Assembly: GCA_002396325.1 (NCBI GenBank)
Contig: DGXM01000199.1
Span: 1 to 5,286 of the forward strand
Source: Treponema sp. UBA4232
Lineage (GTDB): Bacteria; Spirochaetota; Spirochaetia; Treponematales; Treponemataceae
Direction: 5' to 3'
Length of the DNA: 5,286 nt
The translations under genes and the position numbers were made by a program. Below are positions 1 to 5,286 of the stretch, piece after piece. Numbering within the stretch: position 1 is the first letter of the stretch; every line of letters begins with the position of its first letter. The notes under the pieces were generated by a model, which saw only the letters and a list, made by a program, of their open reading frames with translations, searched no databases and was not told where the DNA came from.

Positions 1-6
1 AGTTAT

Positions 7-26
7 GTCATGCTGAACGAGGTCTT
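7..26 (+). repeat. Left partial copy, 20-bp type
   Basis: Starts GTCATGCTGAACGAGG and leads directly into full element copy 1 at 27. It keeps the outer end and first stem arm of unit A but lacks the second arm, so it cannot form the main hairpin. Bases 1-6 (agttat) match the end of a further 20-bp unit cut by the window edge. Confidence 0.75.
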
Positions 27-88
27 GTCATGCTGAACTTGATTCAGCATCTCTTTCAAAGGAGATCCCGAATCAAGTTCGGGATGAC
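27..88. repeat. Full double-hairpin inverted-repeat element, copy 1
   Basis: Two 27-bp units lie head to head around an 8-bp spacer (54-61): unit A at 27-53 and inverted unit B at 62-88. Unit A folds as an 8-bp stem, ATGCTGAA (30-37) with TTCAGCAT (43-50), around loop CTTGA. Unit B folds as ATCCCGAA (65-72) with TTCGGGAT (78-85), around loop TCAAG, the reverse complement of the first loop. Reverse-complemented, B matches A at 23 of 27 positions, and the four differences form two compensatory base pairs. The arrangement resembles REP/BIME-type paired palindromes. Naming it that way is an analogy, not a family assignment. Confidence 0.85.
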
Positions 89-117
89 GGTGGTGGCAGG
101 CCTTGAATGACGGGGAA
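74..117. repeat. Right partial copies after element 1, 23-bp period
   Basis: The period starts inside unit B at 74 (CAAGTTCGGGATGACGG). A degenerate second unit follows at 97-117 (CAGGCCTTGAATGACGG), exactly 23 bp on. Only the outer half of unit B is repeated. Confidence 0.65.
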
Positions 118-177
118 ATCATGCTGAACGAAGTTATGTCATGCCGAACGAAGTTATGTCATGCCAAACGAGGCTGT
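118..177 (+). repeat. Three tandem 20-bp left partial copies
   Basis: Units at 118-137, 138-157 and 158-177 lead without a gap into full element copy 2 at 178. The middle unit starts GTCATGCCGAACGAAG, and the others differ by one to several substitutions. Each keeps the outer 12 bp of unit A and lacks its closing stem arm. Perfect 20-bp phasing points to tandem duplication. Confidence 0.8.
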
Positions 178-241
178 GTCATGCTGAACTTGATTCAGCA
201 TCTCTCGTACAAAGGAGATCCCGAATCAAGTTCGGGATGAC
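178..241. repeat. Full double-hairpin inverted-repeat element, copy 2
   Basis: Unit A at 178-204 and inverted unit B at 215-241 are identical in sequence to the units of copy 1. The spacer (205-214) is 10 bp instead of 8, and it differs except for its shared CAAAG end. Stems are 181-188 with 194-201, and 218-225 with 231-238. Identical arms with a variable spacer suggest that the arms are the conserved or mobilised part, or that the copies arose by recent duplication. Confidence 0.85.
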
Positions 242-316
242 AGTGGTTGCAAGTTCGGGATGACGGTGGCAGCAAGTTCGGAATGACGGTGGCGGCAGGC
301 CCGGGATGACGGTATG
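227..316. repeat. Tandem 23-bp right partial copies after element 2
   Basis: Units begin at 227 (inside unit B), 250, 273 and 296. Each contains a version of CAAGTTCGGGATGACGGTGG, and the last is degenerate (CAGGCCCGGGATGACGGT). Each keeps the outer end of unit B (GATGAC) and lacks the opening stem arm. Phasing is exactly 23 bp. Confidence 0.8.
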
Positions 317-380
317 CAACGAACTTGTCAGACAGCCCCATGTCATAAAAACTGATTTCCGTACACCCGGTGCCACCCCC

Positions 381-409
381 TCGACCATTTCACTCAAATA
401 TGATATACT
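381..409 (+). promoter_or_regulatory. Predicted sigma-70 promoter for gatB
   Basis: A -35-like TCGACC (381-386) is followed after 17 bp by TATACT (404-409). TG at 401-402 sits one base upstream of the -10, which makes an extended -10 (TGATATACT) that can offset a weak -35. The expected start is near 416, giving a leader of about 48 nt. The peptidase promoter at 2286-2314 has the same -10 and spacing and a similar -35. Between the repeats and this promoter (317-380) I see no feature other than a short motif at 331-340, described in the findings. Confidence 0.6.
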
Positions 410-451
410 TTCCGCTGCAATTAACAACTATACAATGAAAAGCGACACTCT

Positions 452-456
452 GGAGG
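452..456 (+). promoter_or_regulatory. Ribosome binding site of gatB
   Basis: GGAGG with 7 nt before the ATG at 464. The strong match and good spacing fix the gatB start. Confidence 0.85.
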
Positions 457-463
457 TCCTTGA

Positions 464-2002
464 ATGGCTATTGATAAATGGGAAATCGTAATCGGATGTG
501 AAATCCACACACAGCTTCTGACAAAGACAAAGGCATTCTGCGCTTGTGAGAACCGTTACGGAGGAATGCCGAACACGCGTGTGTGCCCTGTATGCCTGGG
601 ACTTCCCGGAGCAATGCCCAGAATCAGCAAGGGCTATGTGGAGCTGGGAGCCGTGGCAGGACAGGCTTTGAACTGCAACATCGCCCGCTTTACAAAATTC
701 GACCGCAAGCATTACTTCTATCCCGACCTTACCAAGGGCTACCAGATTACGCAGTACGACATTCCGCTCTGCACCGACGGACACGTTGATCTTCCGATGG
801 CAAAGCTCCCGAAAGAGCAGCAGTTCGGCGGAGAGAAATGCAGGACAAAGAATTTCATCGGGCAGGATTGCATCATTGACAACGGAAAATACCGCCGCGT
901 AAGAGTTGAAAGGATTCACCTTGAGGAAGACGTAGGAAAGTCCCTCCACCTTCAGGGTGCCCACTCGTACATCGACTACAACCGCTCCGGCACGCCGCTT
1001 ATCGAAATAGTCACAAAACCAGACATGACAAGTCCAGAGGAAGCGGCCCTCTTCATGGAAACCGTGCAGGAAATTCTGCGCTACGTGAAAGTGACAAACG
1101 GAAACCTTGAGGAAGGAAACATGCGCTGCGATGCGAACATCAACCTGAACGTGTGGGAAGACGGAAAGCTCTATCACACCCCTATTTCCGAAATCAAGAA
1201 CCTGAACTCATTCCGCGTGATCCGTGACGCATGCACTTACGAGGCAAAAAGACAGCTTGAGGAATTCATCAACGACAGGCAGGAATTCAACCCCGGATTC
1301 AAGGTGACTATGGGCTGGGACGAAACCAAACAGCAGACGGTCGTTCAGCGCACCAAGAACTCCTTCGTGGACTACCGCTTCGTGGTGGAACCCGACATCA
1401 AGCCGTTCAGTGTGAGCGAAGAGCTTATTTCACGCGCAGGCTCAAAAGTCGGAGAACTCCCCGAGGCAAAGAGAAACAGGTTCAAGAAAGAATACGGACT
1501 TTCTGATTTTGATGTAGAGACGCTGACTTCATCACGGGAGCTTTCACTGTGGTTCGAGGAAGCCGCGAAGGGAGCAAAGGACGTGAAGAAGGTTGCAAAC
1601 TGGATTCTTGCGGAACTTCTCGCAGTTTTGAACGAAAAGAACGAAACCATAAGCGACGTTAAAATCACTCCGGCGCACATAACCGATCTGGTGAACATCA
1701 TCGCCGACGGAAAGATTTCCTCCGCACAGGGAAAGACTGTCTTTGCCGAAATGCTTTCAACAAACAAAATGCCTTCCGTCATCATCAAGGAAAAAGGCAT
1801 GGAAGTCGTGAGCGATGGCAGTGCAATCGAAGCAATTGTTGACAAAGTGATTGCCGCAAATCCCAAGGCCGTGGAAGACTTCAAGGGAGGAAAGACCAAC
1901 GTAATCGGCTGGCTCACAGGTCAGGTGATGAAAGAGTCAAAGGGAAAGGCAAACCCGAAAATGGCCTCCGCACTTGTGAACGAAAAACTTTCAAAGCTCT
2001 AA
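464..2002 (+). CDS. gatB: Asp-tRNA(Asn)/Glu-tRNA(Gln) amidotransferase subunit B
   Basis: GatB is the tRNA-binding and kinase subunit of the cytoplasmic GatCAB complex. It activates the mischarged Glu or Asp on tRNA(Gln) or tRNA(Asn) with ATP, so that ammonia from GatA can amidate it. At 512 residues the length is slightly above the usual. Visible motifs: E13-I-H15 near the N terminus; DRKHYFYPDLTKGYQITQYD (80-99); HLEEDVGK (152-159); and the family signature DYNRSGTPLIEIV (171-183). By alignment from memory to S. aureus GatB, the metal ligands are E13, H15, E154 and E181. Cysteines C26, C28, C41 and C44 (FCAC, CPVC) resemble the structural zinc site of some GatB proteins. The C-terminal YqeY-like tail ends with GQVMKESKGKANPKMASALV. 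The start is supported by GGAGG at 452-456. The gene has its own predicted promoter. gatA and gatC are not in the window. One oddity is YRFVVEPD where most homologues have YRYFPEPD. Confidence 0.97.
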   Translation: MAIDKWEIVIGCEIHTQLLTKTKAFCACENRYGGMPNTRVCPVCLGLPGAMPRISKGYVELGAVAGQALNCNIARFTKFDRKHYFYPDLTKGYQITQYDIPLCTDGHVDLPMAKLPKEQQFGGEKCRTKNFIGQDCIIDNGKYRRVRVERIHLEEDVGKSLHLQGAHSYIDYNRSGTPLIEIVTKPDMTSPEEAALFMETVQEILRYVKVTNGNLEEGNMRCDANINLNVWEDGKLYHTPISEIKNLNSFRVIRDACTYEAKRQLEEFINDRQEFNPGFKVTMGWDETKQQTVVQRTKNSFVDYRFVVEPDIKPFSVSEELISRAGSKVGELPEAKRNRFKKEYGLSDFDVETLTSSRELSLWFEEAAKGAKDVKKVANWILAELLAVLNEKNETISDVKITPAHITDLVNIIADGKISSAQGKTVFAEMLSTNKMPSVIIKEKGMEVVSDGSAIEAIVDKVIAANPKAVEDFKGGKTNVIGWLTGQVMKESKGKANPKMASALVNEKLSKL

Positions 2003-2024
2003 TCACCAGCACCCAGCGCCTGTT

Positions 2025-2228
2025 ATGGAAGATTCCGTTTTTCTTCTGTTCCTCATTGCAATACTCCTCTCCCCGGTTGCTTGGACTGTGAGTATTGTGG
2101 TGAGGCTCATCAGGCGGAAAGATGATTGGAAGGAAGTGCACAAACTTAAACTCCTTCTTACCGCATCGGTCATTGTTCTTTTGATTGAGGCAGCCTTAGT
2201 CTTTTCAGTCGCTTTAATGATACATTGA
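2025..2228 (+). CDS. Small two-helix membrane protein, function unknown
   Basis: I do not recognise this 67-residue product. It has two hydrophobic segments, about residues 5-26 and 43-66, joined by a charged loop (RLIRRKDDWKEVHKLK, 27-42). By the positive-inside rule the loop faces the cytoplasm and both ends face out. E55 lies inside the second helix. The ATG is 22 nt after the gatB stop, in a different frame, on the same strand, with no promoter between, so co-transcription with gatB is likely. No clear Shine-Dalgarno precedes the ATG, so translation may depend on coupling to gatB. The membrane-protein composition with a proper loop argues for a real gene. The weak initiation context and short length argue against. 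A role linked to GatB cannot be inferred from position alone. Confidence 0.6.
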   Translation: MEDSVFLLFLIAILLSPVAWTVSIVVRLIRRKDDWKEVHKLKLLLTASVIVLLIEAALVFSVALMIH

Positions 2229-2261
2229 ATACAACAGCAAAAAACTTTTTCCGTCCAACTG

Positions 2262-2277
2262 AATTTCTTAAGTAATT
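2262..2277. promoter_or_regulatory. Interrupted 16-bp palindrome, possible operator
   Basis: AATTTCTT followed by AAGTAATT: seven of eight base pairs are symmetric, with one T/T mismatch on each side of the CTTAAG core. It ends 8 bp before the predicted -35 of the peptidase promoter, centred about 51 bp upstream of the expected start, a position that suits a dimeric regulator. A/T-rich palindromes also arise by chance, so this is tentative. Confidence 0.3.
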
Positions 2278-2285
2278 TACCCCAC

Positions 2286-2314
2286 TTGACCCCGTTTTGG
2301 AGAGATTTTATACT
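2286..2314 (+). promoter_or_regulatory. Predicted sigma-70 promoter of the M16 peptidase gene
   Basis: TTGACC (2286-2291, five of six consensus bases) is followed by a 17-bp spacer and then TATACT (2309-2314, five of six). This is the best promoter match I found in the window. The start should fall near 2320-2322, at or just before the ATG at 2322, so the transcript may lack a leader. GGAGAG at 2299-2304 lies inside the spacer and would not be in that transcript. Confidence 0.7.
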
Positions 2315-2321
2315 ATTTTAC

Positions 2322-5183
2322 ATGAGAATAAGTATTAGCTTTTTTAAACGTCGGCTTTCGGTTTTTGCCGTGGCCTTGCTGTCTGCATCCATCCTTCTGG
2401 GATGCACGTCTTCACCAAAATCTTCCGAAAAAGTTCTGAAATCAGACCCGGCGATTGTCCAGGGGACTCTTTCCAACGGAATGGATTATTACGTCCGCAG
2501 AAATTCCGAACCGAAAAACAGAATAGAACTCAGACTTGTTGTCAAAGCCGGTTCAAACATGGAAGATGATGACCAGAAGGGTATTGCCCATCTGATTGAG
2601 CACATGTGTTTCAATGGCACCGAAAATTTCGAAAAGAATGAAATCATCAATTTCTTTGAGGAAATCGGCATGAACTTCGGCGCGGATTTGAACGCATACA
2701 CCTCATGGGATGAGACCGTGTACATGATTCAAATTCCTGCTGACAATCCAGAGCATCTACAGAAGGCCTTGCTTGTGCTTCACGACTGGGCCTCTGCCGT
2801 CACGTTCGACACCACAGAAATCGACAAGGAGCGCGGAGTCGTAAACGAAGAGTGGCGCATGCGGGACAAAGGACTTTCAGGACGCATCTCGAACAATCTT
2901 GTTGACTTTGCACTCAGCGGCTCAAGATATGCAAAACGCCTTCCGATCGGAGACATTAACATTGTTCGCACAATAAAAAGAGAGCGCATTGTTGATTTCT
3001 ACAAAAAGTGGTACCGTCCGGAGCTTATGTCCGTCGTTGTTGTCGGCGACACCGATACCGCAAAAGTCGTTTCTTCCATTAAAGAGATAATGGGCGCAAT
3101 TCCCGCTTCCGAAGAAAAAAAAGTTTCACCGGAATTCGAGGGTCCGAATCACACTCAGAAAAAAGTCTTCACTATGAGGGATTCTGAGCAGCCCTACATT
3201 CTTACGCAGATTATGCATTTTGACAAAAGCTACGAGCCTTCAACGACAGAAGCAACATTCAAGAGAAACCTCGAAAGAGATGTCGTTGGATTCATCATAA
3301 ATCAGCGTCTTGGTGAAATCACATCGAAACCAGATGCTCCGTGGCTTGCCGCAAATGTCACCGCGGAAAAGATAACCAAAGAAGGAATGCTTACAGGATT
3401 TGCATTTGTGCCGAAAGGAAATATGTATGAAACTTCCCTCAAGACACTTTTCGATGAGTACGACCGTGTAAATCTGTTTGGATTCACGCAGAGCGAGCTT
3501 GATTACGCAAAGACTGTATTCACGTCAGAGATTGAGGAATCTTACAAGACTTTGCTCACATATTCTTCTGCCGCAAGGGCTTCTGAAATTGTAAACCAGA
3601 TTCTGGACAACGGAACGGCTCTTGCAGACAGTGAATGGCACAAGCAGAGTGTTGCAGCCCTCAATGCAATCACAGTTGCCTCATTAAACGAAACTTTCGC
3701 ACAAATCTTCCCTGAAAGAGGAATGCTCTGCTTCAACATTTATCCTTCCGGCGCGAAAGACACCATTTCCGATGCAAAGGTCCGTGACATCTGGAGTAAT
3801 TACCACAACGACTCAATTACAGCCTATGCAGACCAGACTGCAGACGGAGAGCTTATGTCTCCGATTACCGCAAAGGCCGAAATTGCATCACAACGCACAG
3901 TCAAAGAAATGGGATGCACCGAATATGTGCTTTCAAACGGAGCCCGCATCTATCTGAAAAAAACTGATTTCGACAAAAACCAAATCAGCTTCCGTGCAAG
4001 CAGCAAGGGAGGAAGCATCCTCGTAAAAGACAGCGATTATCCTTCTCTGATTGCCGCATTGGATGCCACGGTTTTATCAGGAATGAACGGACTTGATTAC
4101 AATCAGGTAAAGAAAGTGCTCAACTCAAAGCACTGTTCCATTTCTCTTAATATTTCCACAAACGAAGAAAACATCACCGGATACTCTACTCCTGTAGACA
4201 TGGAAACTCTTTTGCAGATGGTTTATCTGATGATGACGAAGCCTCAGTTTACCGACGACGGCTGGTCGCTCACACTTCAAAACTACGAGACCCTGGCACA
4301 GGGATTCAATCTTGAGCCACTGGATGTTTTCATCAACAAGGCACAGGAGATGATGTACACCAACCGTGCTGCCGTCCGCTACGAAGGAATCAGTCCTGCT
4401 TTTGTAAAGGCAATCAGTCCTTCAAGGGGAGAGTCTCTCCTAAAGAGCAGATTCAGCAATGCCGCCGACTGGTCATTCATTTTCGTTGGCGATTTCGATG
4501 AAAAGAAACTTCTTGACTTGTGCCGCGCATACATCGGAGCAATCCCCGGTGACAAAAACAAAACAGAAGATTACGTGGATTCTGGCTGGGGATTTGCAAA
4601 ACAGTCTGCTCCGGTTGTTGTAAAAAAAGGAAGCGATGAACAGGGAGCCGTCGGAGTGATATTCGGAACAAGCAATCCCGCAGGAAAGTCCGCAGAGGAA
4701 AACTGGAAAGAAGCCGCTGTATTGAGTCAGCTTCAGTCCCTGCTCGAAATCCGCTTAAGGGAAGCAATCCGTGAAGACAAGAGTGGAGCGTATGCACTCA
4801 ACACAAGCGCAAACATCTTCGGAAACAAAACAAAACTCTTCCGCTCAACGGTAATCTTTACCTGCGAACCGGGTCGTTCCGATGAACTTGCAGATGAAGT
4901 TCTTGAACAGATAAAACTCATTCAGACCACTGCCGTGGATCAGAAATACGTGGACAAAGTCAACGAGGCATACCGCCGTTCACGGGAAACAAACCTCAGA
5001 AGCAACAGCTGGTGGGTGTCCAAAATCGATTCAATTTTGGCGATGGAAAATGAACCGATGACAGAAGTGACCGATGCAAACGTGATTCCGTCTCTCACAA
5101 CGGTGGAATCGATGCAGCAGTATGCAAAGAAATATTATGACACATCAAAGTGCATAAAGGTTTTCCTGAAGCCTGAAAAATAA
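2322..5183 (+). CDS. M16 family zinc metallopeptidase, predicted lipoprotein (PqqL-like)
   Basis: This 953-residue protein has the duplicated architecture of full-length M16 (insulinase/pitrilysin) peptidases and resembles PqqL-type enzymes. It begins with a lipoprotein signal peptide: basic KRR (9-11), hydrophobic 12-26, lipobox LLGC with C28 as the lipidated residue. The N-terminal half holds the zinc motif HLIEH (90-94, E93 catalytic), with the third ligand probably E176 or E177 in ERGVVNEEWR. The C-terminal half repeats the fold from about residue 533: LSNG at 537-540 mirrors LSNG at 50-53, without a zinc motif. It supplies the substrate-binding R/Y pair, probably R817 and Y824 in IREDKSGAY. 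The enzyme should degrade peptides on the periplasmic face of a membrane. An in-frame TTG at 2286 would add 12 residues, but it is the -35 box, so I chose the ATG at 2322, which starts a normal signal peptide. No Shine-Dalgarno is well spaced for this ATG. The substrate is unknown. Confidence 0.93.
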   Translation: MRISISFFKRRLSVFAVALLSASILLGCTSSPKSSEKVLKSDPAIVQGTLSNGMDYYVRRNSEPKNRIELRLVVKAGSNMEDDDQKGIAHLIEHMCFNGTENFEKNEIINFFEEIGMNFGADLNAYTSWDETVYMIQIPADNPEHLQKALLVLHDWASAVTFDTTEIDKERGVVNEEWRMRDKGLSGRISNNLVDFALSGSRYAKRLPIGDINIVRTIKRERIVDFYKKWYRPELMSVVVVGDTDTAKVVSSIKEIMGAIPASEEKKVSPEFEGPNHTQKKVFTMRDSEQPYILTQIMHFDKSYEPSTTEATFKRNLERDVVGFIINQRLGEITSKPDAPWLAANVTAEKITKEGMLTGFAFVPKGNMYETSLKTLFDEYDRVNLFGFTQSELDYAKTVFTSEIEESYKTLLTYSSAARASEIVNQILDNGTALADSEWHKQSVAALNAITVASLNETFAQIFPERGMLCFNIYPSGAKDTISDAKVRDIWSNYHNDSITAYADQTADGELMSPITAKAEIASQRTVKEMGCTEYVLSNGARIYLKKTDFDKNQISFRASSKGGSILVKDSDYPSLIAALDATVLSGMNGLDYNQVKKVLNSKHCSISLNISTNEENITGYSTPVDMETLLQMVYLMMTKPQFTDDGWSLTLQNYETLAQGFNLEPLDVFINKAQEMMYTNRAAVRYEGISPAFVKAISPSRGESLLKSRFSNAADWSFIFVGDFDEKKLLDLCRAYIGAIPGDKNKTEDYVDSGWGFAKQSAPVVVKKGSDEQGAVGVIFGTSNPAGKSAEENWKEAAVLSQLQSLLEIRLREAIREDKSGAYALNTSANIFGNKTKLFRSTVIFTCEPGRSDELADEVLEQIKLIQTTAVDQKYVDKVNEAYRRSRETNLRSNSWWVSKIDSILAMENEPMTEVTDANVIPSLTTVESMQQYAKKYYDTSKCIKVFLKPEK

Positions 5184-5186
5184 AGT

Positions 5187-5224
5187 CATGTTCACTGAAT
5201 GAAACATTTTGGGGCTGTCCAAAA
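5187..5224 (+). terminator. Weak hairpins after the peptidase gene, possible terminator
   Basis: Two hairpins follow the stop codon. The first pairs ATGTT (5188-5192) with AACAT (5203-5207), extended by two pairs across a one-base bulge, and precedes TTTT (5207-5210). The second pairs TTTTGG (5207-5212) with CCAAAA (5219-5224). They share T5207 and so probably exclude each other. Both stems are A/T-rich and the T run is short, so this is a poor intrinsic terminator at best. Confidence 0.3.
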
Positions 5225-5230
5225 AGTATT

Positions 5231-5286
5231 GTCATGCTGAACCTGTTTCAACATCCATTGAACCCTGTCATGCTGAACTTGTTTCA
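5231..5286 (+). repeat. Variant copies of the palindromic repeat, cut by window edge
   Basis: Two units start GTCATGCTGAAC at 5231 and 5267, 36 bp apart. The loop is CTTGT or CCTGT instead of CTTGA, and the closing arm is TTTCA. The first unit has a hairpin with one mismatch (TGCTGAA against TTCAACA). The second stops at the window end after TTTCA. The family is the same as at 1-316 and the outer end is identical, so repeats of one family flank the three-gene segment on both sides. Confidence 0.8.

Larger units (their letters stand above)
1..316. repeat. Intergenic array of short palindromic repeats (gene-free)
   Basis: This stretch has no credible gene. Almost all of it can be parsed into one repeat family whose outer end reads GTCATGCTGAAC or, on the reverse strand, GTCATCCCGAAC. 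It forms two modules, about 1-117 and 118-316. Each runs: left partial copies with a 20-bp period, one full double-hairpin element (27-88 and 178-241), then right partial copies with a 23-bp period. Open frames here, including one on the minus strand, only translate the repeats (peptides such as VIPNLIRD). Similar elements occur between genes in many bacterial genomes, including treponemes. I know of no established function. No transposase or RAYT gene is in the window. Confidence 0.9.

Noticed and set aside
1..316. CRISPR array
   Set aside because: Periods of 20 and 23 bp leave no room for unique spacers, the repeats are internally palindromic and degenerate, and there are no cas genes.
179..427. 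82-codon open frame on the minus strand over the repeats
   Set aside because: Its C-terminal part is a translation of the palindromic repeats, a common source of spurious gene calls.
435..491. 18-codon ORF (MKSDTLEVLEWLLINGKS) overlapping the gatB start
   Set aside because: It covers the gatB ribosome site in another frame and could be imagined as a leader peptide. It has no Shine-Dalgarno of its own and no regulatory codon run or attenuator, so chance is the simpler reading.
428..1177. 249-codon open frame on the minus strand
   Set aside because: It lies almost wholly antisense to gatB, whose family motifs are unmistakable. The minus-strand translation shows no coherent domain.
2239..2250. 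A-run/T-run (AAAAAACTTTTT) after the small ORF as a terminator
   Set aside because: The pairing is only A-T, with virtually no loop and no G-C stem, so a functional intrinsic terminator is not supported.
2286..2321. TTG start that would extend the peptidase by 12 residues
   Set aside because: The TTG is the first half of the predicted -35 box. The extension would sit in front of a normal lipoprotein signal peptide, and no ribosome site precedes it.
3856..5183. C-terminal half of the peptidase as a damaged second catalytic domain
   Set aside because: Loss of the zinc motif in the second half is normal for full-length M16 enzymes, where this half binds substrate. It is not a sign of decay.

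Overview
The window reads as chromosomal DNA from a spirochaete, most likely a host-associated Treponema. I infer this from the style of the two large proteins, the sigma-70-type promoters and a family of short palindromic intergenic repeats that I associate with treponeme genomes (and with some unrelated bacteria). The sequence alone does not prove the genus. All three genes lie on the plus strand.

Layout: positions 1-316 are a dense array of short palindromic repeats with no gene. The array has two copies of a 62-64 bp element made of two inverted, hairpin-forming 27-mers, plus partial copies in 20-bp and 23-bp tandem periods. Positions 317-463 carry a sigma-70-like promoter with an extended -10 and a good ribosome binding site for gatB (464-2002), the B subunit of the Asp-tRNA(Asn)/Glu-tRNA(Gln) amidotransferase. 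Next, 22 nt downstream, is a small ORF for a two-helix membrane protein of unknown function (2025-2228). A 93-bp gap holds an interrupted palindrome and a near-consensus promoter for a full-length M16 zinc-protease lipoprotein (2322-5183). After it come weak hairpins and, from 5231 to the window end, a variant of the same repeat family.

The genes show no shared pathway. GatB serves translation: it helps convert mischarged tRNAs, and its partners GatA and GatC are not in the window. The M16 enzyme should be exported, lipidated and act on peptides in the envelope. The small membrane protein could be co-transcribed with gatB, whereas the peptidase appears to have its own promoter.

No new defence or mobile system is visible. 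The observations most worth following are the repeat element, whose stems differ by compensatory base-pair changes and whose partial copies always keep the outer end, and the peptidase promoter, whose predicted transcript starts at or next to the ATG and so may be leaderless.
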